Positions 1 through 5,338 are shown, counted from the stretch's first letter. The stretch is 14,185 bases of DNA from Akkermansia muciniphila (GCA_004557455.1 SFDX01000050.1:1-14185), one strand, 5' to 3'. A program made the numbers and translations. Notes: generated by a model not told the origin, from the sequence alone.

Positions 1-80
1 GTAGTCGGCCAATCTCAAAGCACCATTTCTGTCATCCGCCAAATTTTTCCTGTATCCCGGCTACTCCACCCATTTGCCCC
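1..80. other. Unresolved sequence downstream of the large minus-strand gene
   Basis: These 80 bases follow the stop codon of the minus-strand gene at 81. On the minus strand a frame without an ATG is open to the window edge (it reads ADDRNGALRLADY near the end), so part of another gene may begin here. The plus strand is also open in one frame. No terminator hairpin or RNA was recognised. The piece is too short to assign. Confidence 0.2.
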
Positions 81-1880
81 TTATGGGACGGCAATGATTC
101 TGTATTTGTATATTGTGTAGCGTACTGTGTACATTTCGCCGTCTGAGGCGCGGAAAGAAGCTTCTGCGATGGGTGTATATTCCACCTCGTCTTTCTGTAT
201 TACTGCTTTTCCTGTTTTGGTGTATCGTATTCTGTCTTTCTTGCCTCCGTCTCCTGTTTCGATGAGTTTTGCCTGTTGGATAAGTTCGGGTGTTTTGAGG
301 ATTGCTTGTATATGTGTTTCAATGGAGGCTCCGTGCGTGATGGAGGAGATGAGTGCTTTACGGTTCATCATTTCTTTGATGCTGTTGCTGCCGAATAAGG
401 CTTGTTCTATGCCGGGGATGGCGGTTTTGAGTATTACCGGGGAGTAGTTGCCTTTTTCGTCTTTCGGAAGGAGGGTGTCTTTGAGTTTCCCTATCTGTAG
501 TTTGATTCTATTTTCATGTTCTTTTTGGTATGAATTGAATATTTCCTCGGCTTCATTATATGAGATGATGGTATCGATTTTTCTCCTTTCTGCTGATTCG
601 AGGTAGGCTTCTGATGGGACTCTTGTGCCAGCAGGTTTTTTACCTGATGATGAAGATGCTTCGGGGTTACTGTCTGTTTCCTCTTTTTCTTGGGATGTGT
701 CGGTGGTGGCGTTCTGAGATTCCTCTTTTGCTTGCAGGATGCTCCCCTGCCCTTTTTTGGCGAATCGGCCGTCCGACGTGCGTCTTATTTCGTTGTTGTT
801 GTTGGTGAGGCGGTTGGTGATGGGGGAGGAGGGAGGGGGCAGTTCTTCTACCTCGATGGAGATGGTGGTACCGCCGTGGCGGTTGGAGGTAGAGGCGAGG
901 GTGCGGAGGATGCGGAAGCGAGCGGTGGGGGTGAAGATGTAGCCCGGGGAAGAGGCGGAGATGGCTTGGTAGAGGGTATCGGGGCGGATGGGGGTGTGGT
1001 AGTTGCGGCAGATGAGGATGATGGAGAAGGCGTGGGGGTTGGTGGTGCGGGAGTGGAGCCAGAGTTGGGCGGGGTTGTCTTGGGGTGGGGTGTAGGTACC
1101 GGCGGAGGTGAGAGAGTTGAGGAGGGAAGTGAGGTGGGCTTGGTCTGTGGCGGGGATGATGTGGCGGAGGGTGGGAGAGCCGGAGGCGGAGGGGGAGGGT
1201 GTGATGCGGGAGAGGAGGCGGGTGAGGTCCTCTACCTCGTCGAGGGGTGCGGGGTCATCTGCATGGCGGGAGAAGCGGGCGGGGTTGGCGGCCCAGTCCC
1301 GGAAAGCGAGGAGTTGGAGTTGGGGAGCGGCGGGGTTGGGGGCGGAGATGACGGAGCCGATCTGCTGCCAGGAGTAGGGCTTGGTGCCGTTTTGGTCCAC
1401 CATGGTGAGCGTGTTACCGGAGAGGGTAGCGATACCGCGGAGAGCGGTAGCGAGTTGGGTACGGAGGTCGGGGTCGAGAGAGGGGACGGAGGCTTGAGTG
1501 TGCTCGTTGAGCGAGGGGGTGGCGGCGGTTTGGGCGGCAGCGATGGAGGCTTGCTCTGCGGGGTCGATGGGAAGGATGCCGAGGGCGGTACACTCTTGGC
1601 GGGTGAGAGACTTGAGGCGCATGTGAGAGTTGAAGTCGAAGGGCGGGTAGGGTGTACCGAAGCGAGAGAGGAGAGACCAGATGCGAGAGATCTTGAGAGC
1701 GCAGAGGTCTGCTTCATTGTTGCCGGAGGTGGCGTATTGTTGTTCTTGGGGAGAGAGTTGGGCATAGGCCTGTTGCCAGCGGGTGGTCCAGTCTCTGGGA
1801 GCGGCTGCGTGGCCAGCGCGGAAGAGACGGTAGGCTTGCGCTTCGCTTTTGCTGAGCCAGCCTTGGGGGGGCGGGGTCAT
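81..1880 (-). CDS. Unrecognised 599-aa protein, possibly phage/mobile-element derived, with a composite C-terminal domain
   Basis: I do not recognise the family. Residues 1-80 carry a W-L-S-K-S-E-A-Q motif and a RDWTTRWQQ segment that recur in the broken copy at 2317-2754. Residues 80-350 are rich in Ala, Pro, Ser and Thr. Residues 366-376 (RRTSDGRFAKK) resemble the R-x-x-x-GRFA-x-K linker often seen in phage structural and polyvalent proteins. Residues 380-420 are a polar, probably disordered linker. Residues 421-599 form a different domain, charged and less C-rich in its codons, ending in alternating beta-type segments. This end loosely resembles LPD3-like or BECR-type small domains of polyvalent proteins; that is inference from pattern only. 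The ATG at 1880 is supported by its conservation in the paralogue at 2754. It has no clear Shine-Dalgarno and no obvious promoter on its strand, so expression is uncertain. It lies divergent to RNA A1. Confidence 0.7.
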   Translation of the reverse strand: MTPPPQGWLSKSEAQAYRLFRAGHAAAPRDWTTRWQQAYAQLSPQEQQYATSGNNEADLCALKISRIWSLLSRFGTPYPPFDFNSHMRLKSLTRQECTALGILPIDPAEQASIAAAQTAATPSLNEHTQASVPSLDPDLRTQLATALRGIATLSGNTLTMVDQNGTKPYSWQQIGSVISAPNPAAPQLQLLAFRDWAANPARFSRHADDPAPLDEVEDLTRLLSRITPSPSASGSPTLRHIIPATDQAHLTSLLNSLTSAGTYTPPQDNPAQLWLHSRTTNPHAFSIILICRNYHTPIRPDTLYQAISASSPGYIFTPTARFRILRTLASTSNRHGGTTISIEVEELPPPSSPITNRLTNNNNEIRRTSDGRFAKKGQGSILQAKEESQNATTDTSQEKEETDSNPEASSSSGKKPAGTRVPSEAYLESAERRKIDTIISYNEAEEIFNSYQKEHENRIKLQIGKLKDTLLPKDEKGNYSPVILKTAIPGIEQALFGSNSIKEMMNRKALISSITHGASIETHIQAILKTPELIQQAKLIETGDGGKKDRIRYTKTGKAVIQKDEVEYTPIAEASFRASDGEMYTVRYTIYKYRIIAVP

Positions 1881-2124
1881 GGGTCGAGAGAGGGGGATTT
1901 TTTTTGGGAAATGTGATTTTGGGCTTGACGCGGTGGGCGGTGTGGGGTAAAATGCGCCTACCGCGTTTGGGTAGTCTTTTTATAAGATCTTGCCTTCATG
2001 AAAATGATATTAACGCGGCTGAGCTCACTCTGTGGGCTGTGTAGGGCGCCTCGTCTCTGATGGGGCGCCTGAGTATTTCAGAGGGCTTTTTCTTTGTCGG
2101 TTTCGTATGCGGCTTGGGGGAATT
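1877..2124. repeat. A-cassette, first copy (direct repeat with 2751-2992)
   Basis: About 245 bases recur at 2751-2992 with roughly 85 to 90 percent identity by eye. The repeat starts at the start codon of the minus-strand gene, covers the T-rich spacer, promoter, RNA A and its terminator, and ends in a minus-strand reading-frame tail (AAYETDKEKAL-stop here, AAYETAKEKAL-stop in the second copy). The start-region motif CATGGG..GAGAGAGGGG appears a third time at 3003-3020, without RNA A behind it. Confidence 0.85.
1960..2079 (+). ncRNA. Small structured RNA A1
   Basis: The promoter is TTGACG (1925-1930), a 17-base spacer and TAAAAT (1948-1953), below a T-rich upstream stretch, which predicts a start near 1960. 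A 7-bp helix CCGCGTT (1961-1967) with AACGCGG (2012-2018) closes the body. A GC-rich hairpin, GGCGCCTCGTC (2045-2055) with GATGGGGCGCC (2059-2069), pairs along its full 11 bp using three G-T wobbles. The hairpin is followed by TGAGTATTTC, a weak T-tract, and by a better one at 2086-2095. No ribosome-binding site precedes the internal ATG at 1998. The second copy, A2, keeps every helix despite base changes. I know of no named RNA family matching it. Confidence 0.72.
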
Positions 2125-2125
2125 C
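2078..2125 (-). pseudogene. C-terminal tail of a lost minus-strand gene (A-type tail)
   Basis: Read on the minus strand this gives PQAAYETDKEKAL followed by TGA. The same tail, ending TAA, occurs at 2949-2990. Reading-frame-like conservation of a charged tail next to a changing stop codon suggests the 3' end of a former gene converging on RNA A. There is no start or upstream body here. Low confidence as coding sequence. Confidence 0.35.
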
Positions 2126-2237
2126 GGGGGTATTAGGGGGATTTTTTTGGGAAAATCGGGAAATTCGCGGATTTTTTTTTGCGGAAATTTGCATTTTGGG
2201 GCTTGACTTTGTGGGGGTGGTGGGGTATCATACGGGC

Positions 2238-2324
2238 GTATTCCCCATGCAGGAGGCGATTCTAATGTATGGGCTACAGCTTTCCGTGTAGGATCGATCC
2301 CCTGCACGGAGTTTTTCTATTTTT
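2238..2324 (+). ncRNA. Small structured RNA B1 with ribosome-binding-site-like loop and 8-codon ORF
   Basis: The promoter is TTGACT (2203-2208), 17 bases, TATCAT (2226-2231). A hairpin CCCATGC (2244-2250) with GTATGGG (2267-2273) exposes AGGAGGCGATTC in its loop. AGGAGG is followed after 8 bases by ATG TAT GGG and a reading frame of eight codons (MYGLQLSV) ending in TAG at 2289-2291, so the loop can act as a Shine-Dalgarno with the start region lying partly in the stem. The terminator is CCGTGTAGG (2284-2292) with CCTGCACGG (2301-2309), 9 bp, then a T-rich tail to 2324. It could be a non-coding RNA, a micro-peptide mRNA or a translation-sensing leader; the sequence cannot decide. Confidence 0.72.
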
Positions 2325-2754
2325 GTTTGTGGTTGGTGTATACGAGGATGCCGGAGCGTGAGATGCGGGACCAGATGGGGGAGGTTTTGAGGGCGCAGAG
2401 GTTGGCGGGGTCTTGGCCGGAGGTGGCGGTGGTTTGTTCTTGTGGTGGGAGGGATTGCCAGCCTTGTTGCCAGCGGGTGGTCCAGTCTCTGGGGGATTTG
2501 GCTTGGCCGGCGCGGTAGAGGCGGAAGCCGGGGCGGCGGAGGTGATGAAGGGGTGTTGCTCTATCTCTCGCAGGAGGTCGGCTTCGCTGATGTAGAGGCG
2601 GTGGTCGCGTACCATGGTGCGGATGTGTTTGGCGGGCGCGGCCGCTGCGGATGTTGCGGAATTTGTAGTTTTGCGGGGCGTTGGGGGCGGAGACGGCGAT
2701 GAGGGCTTGCGCTTCGCTTTTGCTGAGCCAGCCTTGGGGGGGAGCGGGGGTCAT
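2317..2754 (-). pseudogene. Collapsed, mosaic paralogue of the 599-aa gene (145-codon open frame)
   Basis: The first 18 codons match the start of the 599-aa protein (P-P-Q-G-W-L-S-K-S-E-A-Q-A). About 60 codons with no counterpart follow, then FRLYRAGQ..RDWTTRWQQ..ALKTSPIWSR again matches residues 18-74 of the larger protein, and a short tail ends TNHKQK-stop. Inside the extra segment, another frame (2615 downwards, MVRDHRLYISEADLLREIEQ) reads more like natural protein than the main frame, suggesting compensating frameshifts or a second recombined gene. The tail resembles those next to B2 and B3. The frame is open, so a short fusion protein could still be made, but loss of most of the body argues for decay. 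Confidence 0.6.
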
Positions 2755-2992
2755 GGGTTGAGAGAGGGGATTTTTTTGGGAAATGTGATTTTGGGCTTGA
2801 CGCGGTGGGTAGTGTGGGGTAGAATGCGCTTACTGCGTTCTGGGAGGTCTTTTACGAGATCTTGCCTTCATGAAAATGAGTTAACGCGGCTGAGCTCACT
2901 CTGTGGGCTGTGTACGGCGCCCCATCTCTGATGGGGCGCCCGAGTATTTTAGAGGGCTTTTTCTTTGGCGGTTTCGTATGCGGCTTGGGGGA
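2751..2992. repeat. A-cassette, second copy
   Basis: Direct repeat of 1877-2124. Differences concentrate in RNA loops and spacers, while the promoter, helices and terminator hairpin are preserved. Confidence 0.85.
2832..2951 (+). ncRNA. Small structured RNA A2
   Basis: The promoter is TTGACG (2797-2802), 17 bases, TAGAAT (2820-2825). The body helix is CTGCGTT (2833-2839) with AACGCGG (2883-2889); relative to A1 one C-G pair has become a U-G pair. The terminator hairpin GGCGCCCCATC (2916-2926) with GATGGGGCGCC (2930-2940) is a perfect 11 bp where A1 uses wobbles. The tail is CGAGTATTTTA. The segment from 2862 to 2877 containing ATGAAAATGA is nearly identical in both A RNAs, but here the frame stops after four codons while in A1 it runs for 20. 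A conserved peptide is therefore unlikely. Confidence 0.72.
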
Positions 2993-3005
2993 TGCAGGTG
3001 GTCAT
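2949..3005 (-). pseudogene. 18-codon remnant joining a gene start to an A-type tail
   Basis: The start codon at 3005 lies in the same upstream context (GAGAGAGGGGATTTTTTT on the plus strand) as the starts at 1880 and 2754. Only four to five codons later the sequence becomes the A-type tail (PQAAYETAKEKAL-stop). This is what a large internal deletion between the two ends of a minus-strand gene would leave. It may be untranslated. Confidence 0.4.
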
Positions 3006-3115
3006 GGGATGAGAGAGGGGATTTTTTTGGGAAATTCGGTGAAAAGTTGATTGTTTGGGAAAATTTGGGATTTTTTTGCTTGACGCGGTGGGGGTGTGGC
3101 GGTTATGATAGGGGT

Positions 3116-3238
3116 CCGGTCGTGCAACAGGCAATTACTCGTCAGCCTCAATACAGTGGAGGTTGCCCGTAGATTGGAGGCGTGGCGCCCTCGGATCGCT
3201 GACCGTAGGCCCCCCGCACTCCGGGGGGTATTTTTATT
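3116..3238 (+). ncRNA. Small structured RNA C1
   Basis: The promoter is TTGACG (3080-3085), 18 bases, TATGAT (3104-3109). An outer helix CGGTC (3117-3121) pairs with GACCG (3201-3205), and an inner helix GGCAA (3130-3134) with TTGCC (3163-3167). A hairpin between GATTGGAGGCG (3172-3182) and CGCCCTCGGATC (3186-3197) has ten pairs with one mismatch and one bulge. The terminator is CCCCCC (3210-3215) with GGGGGG (3223-3228), then TATTTTTATTT. The start G-GTCC, the GCAAC after the first helix strand and the GTAG before the terminator are shared with family D, so C and D probably share a fold. Confidence 0.75.
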
Positions 3239-3301
3239 TCGTGTGGGAGGTGAGGATAGTGCGGGGGTGGAGCACATCGGGCGGGAGGAGAGAATTTTTT
3301 T
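3165..3301. repeat. C-cassette 3' part (direct repeat with 4219-4352)
   Basis: The 3' half of RNA C, its terminator and the following spacer recur almost unchanged in the two copies. In both, the repeat ends at GAGAGAA followed by a T-run, after which the sequences continue into different promoters: family D here and family B at 4378. A minus-strand reading frame ends with TAA at 3234-3236 (tail TSHTK-stop) and at 4288-4290. Confidence 0.8.
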
Positions 3302-3365
3302 GGAGAAAATGTGTTTTGTCGGATATTTTGCTTGACTTATTGGGGAAATGCGGTATCATGAAGGT

Positions 3366-3473
3366 CCTGACGGCAACTTGACTGGGCGAGGTCGCGAGAG
3401 CTCATGATAGTAGAATGGGGCGGACGCCTGTTTCACCTGTCGGTAGACCCCGGTTCCTGACCGGGGTATTTTT
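3366..3473 (+). ncRNA. Small structured RNA D1
   Basis: The promoter is TTGACT (3332-3337), 16 bases, TATCAT (3354-3359). The closing helix is CTGACGG (3367-3373) with CTGTCGG (3437-3443), 7 bp using two wobbles; in D2 the same positions form a perfect CAGACAG/CTGTCTG. GCAAC follows the 5' strand and GTAG follows the 3' strand, as in family C. The region between 3379 and 3425 differs strongly from D2. The terminator is CCCCGG (3448-3453) with CCGGGG (3461-3466), then TATTTTT. Confidence 0.75.
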
Positions 3474-3541
3474 GTGCCTGAAATGTCCACGGAATACACG
3501 GATGGCACAGAGGCAGAGCCATGCGACGGAGGTACGAGACT
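3444..3541. repeat. 98-base direct repeat downstream of RNA D (with 4842-4939)
   Basis: By eye the 98 bases from the D terminator to GGTACGAGACT are identical to 4842-4939. They include GAATACACGGATGG, similar to the 'cacggaatacacgg' wording seen as dispersed intergenic sequence in many bacterial genomes. No convincing gene tail is present here, unlike the other cassettes. Confidence 0.85.
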
Positions 3542-3546
3542 ATGAT

Positions 3547-3738
3547 GACCGCGGAATAAAAGGAATTTTCGGAGACTGTATATCATGCTCTTCTCAGGCA
3601 AGACGTCGGAGCATGTTCACAGTAGGTAGCTTTAGGATTTTATCAAACAATCAAGGGAGCTACTATCCCACCGGCATGCAGTCTGAACTGAGCTAAGCAG
3701 GCCACAAACTCTCCGAAAATTCCTTTTATTCCGCGGTC
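3547..3738. repeat. F block, copy 1: 134-base structured segment inside a perfect 29-bp inverted repeat
   Basis: The arms 3547-3575 and 3710-3738 are perfect reverse complements (GACCGCGGAATAAAAGG..). The 134 bases between them read in the opposite direction to the matching block at 4940-5062. Conserved pieces are GGGATAGTAGCTCCC, AGCTACCTAC and GTCTTGCC. Within the block GTAGCT (3626-3631) can pair with AGCTAC (3658-3663), so it may be a sixth RNA type. I see no TTGAC-type promoter for it in either direction. The right arm overlaps a gene tail shared with F2; the left arm is a reversed copy of it. Confidence 0.75.
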
Positions 3739-3785
3739 CTTCTCCTCTCGATCTCTATCACCTCAGCGGTCTGAAGTCTGTGCGG
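3726..3785 (-). pseudogene. C-terminal tail of a lost minus-strand gene (F-type tail)
   Basis: The minus-strand frame HRLQTAEVIEIERRRTAE-stop is repeated at 5075-5131, with the same TAA. The balanced, charged composition looks like a genuine protein end, unlike the Pro/Thr-rich translation upstream of it. The body of the gene is missing in both places. Confidence 0.4.
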
Positions 3786-3918
3786 GGGGCGGCGGAGGTT
3801 GCCGGGGGCTTCGAGGTGAGTGGGTGGTTTGGGGGGGAGTTGGGGGAAAAGTGTATTTCTTGAGAAAAAGTGTGTTTTTGGGGTTGACTTGCTGTGCCTG
3901 TTGGTGTAGTCTAGCGGC

Positions 3919-4010
3919 GTATTCCCCATGCAGGAGGCGATTCCACATGCATGGGTCAAACAGCCTCCTCCGGTCGGATCTGCCCCGGCCGGACACGTTT
4001 TTCTATTTTT
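3919..4010 (+). ncRNA. Small structured RNA B2
   Basis: The promoter is TTGACT (3884-3889), 17 bases, TAGTCT (3907-3912). The hairpin CCCATGC (3925-3931) with GCATGGG (3949-3955) is a perfect 7 bp, with AGGAGGCGATTC in the loop as in B1. The loop GGAGGC (3933-3938) is fully complementary to GCCTCC (3963-3968), so a pseudoknot or an alternative fold hiding the Shine-Dalgarno is possible. The terminator is TCCGGTCGG (3969-3977) with CCGGCCGGA (3985-3993), then CACGTTTTTCTATTTTT. AGGAGG is followed by ATG after 9 bases, but this frame has no early stop, unlike B1 and B3. Confidence 0.73.
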
Positions 4011-4062
4011 GCTCATGGCTGCTGTATTCCAGTACGCCTTTTCGCATGTTGTTTAATTTGTT
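4003..4062 (-). pseudogene. C-terminal tail of a lost minus-strand gene (B-type tail)
   Basis: The minus-strand frame MRKGVLEYSSHEQK ends in TAG within the T-rich terminator tail of RNA B2. Related tails are GILVYTNHKQK-stop at 2317 (end of the mosaic pseudogene) and LEYSSHKKK-stop at 4577; the last is shifted upstream by one extra base. Three related tails at the same place relative to a B RNA support loss of a convergent partner gene. Confidence 0.4.
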
Positions 4063-4135
4063 CGGGGAGTGACAGAGATTCCTGATGGAAAAAAGCGAAA
4101 TAAATGATTGTTTGGAAAAATTTGGGATTTTTTTT
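4015..4135. repeat. Spacer repeat after B2 (with 4589-4710)
   Basis: About 121 bases starting ATGGCTGCTGTATTCCAG are nearly identical to 4589-4710, differing by one inserted T and a base near the T-run. After the shared T-run, the first copy continues into a C promoter (GCTTGACGCGG) and the second into a D promoter. The cassette order therefore changed at this T-run. Confidence 0.85.
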
Positions 4136-4170
4136 GCTTGACGCGGTGGGCGGTGTGGGGTAGGATAAGG

Positions 4171-4290
4171 GTCCGGTCGTGCAACAGGCAACAACTCATC
4201 AGCCTAGGAATGGAGCTTGCCCGAAGATTGGAGGCGTGGCGCCCTCGGATCGCTGATCGTAGGCCCCCCGCACTCCGGGGGGTATTTTTA
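4171..4290 (+). ncRNA. Small structured RNA C2
   Basis: The promoter is TTGACG (4138-4143), 17 bases, TAGGAT (4161-4166). The outer helix CGGTC (4174-4178) pairs with GATCG (4255-4259); one G-C of C1 has become G-U. The inner helix GGCAA (4187-4191) pairs with TTGCC (4217-4221), and the bases enclosed differ from C1. The following hairpin is unchanged from C1. The terminator is CCCCCC (4264-4269) with GGGGGG (4277-4282) and TATTTTTA. Confidence 0.75.
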
Positions 4291-4352
4291 TTTCGTGTGG
4301 GAGGTGAGGATAGTGCGGGGGTGGAGTACATCGGGCGGGAGGAGAGAATTTT
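4219..4352. repeat. C-cassette 3' part, second copy
   Basis: Direct repeat of 3165-3301. After its T-run the sequence continues as TGAGAAAAAGTGTGTTTT into the family B promoter rather than the family D one. Confidence 0.8.
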
Positions 4353-4412
4353 TTTTGAGAAAAAGTGTGTTTTGGTGTTGACTTGCTTTGTGGGTTGGTG
4401 TAATTTGGTGTT

Positions 4413-4587
4413 GCATTCCCCATGCAGGAGATGATTCCTTATGTGTGGGTAATATAGCCAACCTCCGGTCGGATCATCCCGGCATGCGGATACGACGGCG
4501 TTCCTGCATGTAGAAGGAGATTTCTAAGCATGCACGTAATATAGCCACCTTATCGCCCGTATCTCCGCGGGCGATTTTATTTTTTCT
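4413..4587 (+). ncRNA. Small structured RNA B3, tandem two-domain form
   Basis: The promoter is TTGACT (4378-4383), 17 bases, TAATTT (4401-4406). Domain 1 is the B hairpin CCCATGC (4419-4425) with GTGTGGG (4443-4449), with AGGAGATGATTC in the loop. ATG TGT GGG TAA follows the AGGAG after 10 bases. The first terminator position (4463-4488) no longer forms a clean hairpin and lacks a T-run. A second B-like domain follows without its own promoter: TGCATG (4505-4510) with CATGCA (4529-4534), loop GAAGGAGATTTC, then ATG CAC GTA ATA TAG. Both domains end in GTAATATAGCCA. The final terminator ATCGCCCG (4552-4559) with CGGGCGAT (4568-4575) is followed by TTTATTTTTT. Confidence 0.73.
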
Positions 4588-4640
4588 TATGGCTGCTGTA
4601 TTCCAGTACGCCTTTTTCGCATGTTGTTTAATTTGTTCGG
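4577..4640 (-). pseudogene. B-type gene tail next to B3, frameshifted
   Basis: The minus-strand frame VLEYSSHKKK ends in TAA. It matches the tail at 4003-4062, but an added A in the A-run before it breaks the frame further upstream. This is a decaying remnant. Confidence 0.35.
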
Positions 4641-4710
4641 GGAGTGACAGAGATTCCTGATGGAAAAAAGCGAAATAAATGATTGTTTGGAAAAAATTGG
4701 GATTTTTTTT
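4589..4710. repeat. Spacer repeat after B3
   Basis: Second copy of 4015-4135, here leading into the D2 promoter through GTGTTTTGTCGGATATTTTG, the same bases that precede the D1 promoter at 3311-3330. Confidence 0.85.
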
Positions 4711-4764
4711 GTGTTTTGTCGGATATTTTGCTTGACTATGTGCGAAAATGGGTTAGGATAAAAG

Positions 4765-4871
4765 TCCAGACAGCAACTTGGGGTCCGTGTTGTGTAGGAC
4801 CTTCGTAGTAGCCTGAGGCTCGCGCCTGTGTCACCTGTCTGTAGACCCCGGTTCCTGACCGGGGTATTTTT
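4765..4871 (+). ncRNA. Small structured RNA D2
   Basis: The promoter is TTGACT (4732-4737), 16 bases, TAGGAT (4754-4759). The closing helix is CAGACAG (4767-4773) with CTGTCTG (4835-4841), a perfect 7 bp where D1 has different, still pairing bases. An internal hairpin GGTCC (4782-4786) with GGACC (4797-4801) has no sequence counterpart in D1. The 3' segment CGCCTGTGTCACC and the terminator CCCCGG (4846-4851) with CCGGGG (4859-4864) plus TATTTTT are conserved. The RNA thus has a constant frame and a changing apical region. Confidence 0.75.
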
Positions 4872-4939
4872 GTGCCTGAAATGTCCACGGAATACACGGA
4901 TGGCACAGAGGCAGAGCCATGCGACGGAGGTACGAGACT
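4842..4939. repeat. 98-base direct repeat downstream of RNA D, second copy
   Basis: Identical by eye to 3444-3541. Beyond it the first copy enters the inverted-repeat arm of F, while this copy enters F directly. Confidence 0.85.
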
Positions 4940-5087
4940 GCTCGGTGCAGACTGCATGTCAGCGGGATAGTAGCTCCCTTGTTTTTTGTGATACAATTCT
5001 GAAGCTACCTACGATGATTCTGCATAGAAGTCTTGCCGAAGATCAGCACGACTTTCAGTTTCCCGAAATTCCTTTTATTCCGCGGTC
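4940..5087. repeat. F block, copy 2, in the opposite orientation to copy 1
   Basis: It contains CAGACTGCATG, GGGATAGTAGCTCCC, AGCTACCTAC and GTCTTGCC on the plus strand, in the order they take on the minus strand of copy 1. GTAGCT (4970-4975) can pair with AGCTAC (5003-5008). The right flank (5063-5087, CCGAAATTCCTTTTATTCCG) matches the right arm of copy 1, but there is no left arm. No promoter was recognised. Confidence 0.7.
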
Positions 5088-5131
5088 CTTCTCCTCTCGA
5101 TCTCTATCACCTCAGCGGTCTGAAGTCTGTG
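5075..5131 (-). pseudogene. F-type gene tail, second copy
   Basis: The minus-strand frame RLQTAEVIEIERRRTAE-stop is repeated from 3726-3785. Only the tail survives. Confidence 0.4.
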
Positions 5132-5258
5132 CGGAGTGCCGGAGGTTTCGGGGTGAGTGGGTGTTTTTTGGGGGAAATTTGAGTAAAAAATGTATTTTTT
5201 TGAGAAAAAGTGTGTTTTTGGGGTTGACAAGTGGGTTGGAGTTGGGTATATTGAGCTT

Positions 5259-5335
5259 GCGCCAGGGCCCCCACTAGCCTGCACCGCTCGAGCATCTAAG
5301 GATATAGACCGGAAGGTCGGGGGCCCACTTTTTTT
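5259..5335 (+). ncRNA. Small structured RNA E1
   Basis: The promoter is TTGACA (5224-5229), 17 bases, TATATT (5247-5252). A closing helix GGGCCCCC (5265-5272) with GGGGGCCC (5319-5326) is followed at once by ACTTTTTTT, so the helix closing the whole RNA also seems to be the terminator stem. Inside are GACC-GGAA-GGTC (5307-5318), a hairpin with a GNRA-type loop, and the motif CTAAGGATATA (5296-5306), which recurs as CTTAGGATATA in E2. Confidence 0.73.
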
Positions 5336-5338
5336 GCC

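Noticed and set aside
690..1916. Long plus-strand open frame opposite the 599-aa gene (408 codons, very Gly-rich)
   Set aside because: It results from the G-rich strand opposite a C-rich gene; the translation is almost all Gly, Glu and Val with no domain-like pattern.
1998..2060. Small peptide encoded by RNA A (ATGAAAATGA..)
   Set aside because: No Shine-Dalgarno; the frame is 20 codons in A1 but stops after four codons in A2.
3002..4331. Related minus-strand frames over the C units starting at 3277 and 4331 (91 and 92 codons)
   Set aside because: Their similarity follows from the DNA repeat; they run through a terminator, helices and promoter, and the proteins are Pro/Thr-rich without structure.
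4828..5277. Plus-strand 149-codon frame across D2 and F2
   Set aside because: It crosses the D2 terminator, has no ribosome-binding site and is not kept in the D1/F1 copy.
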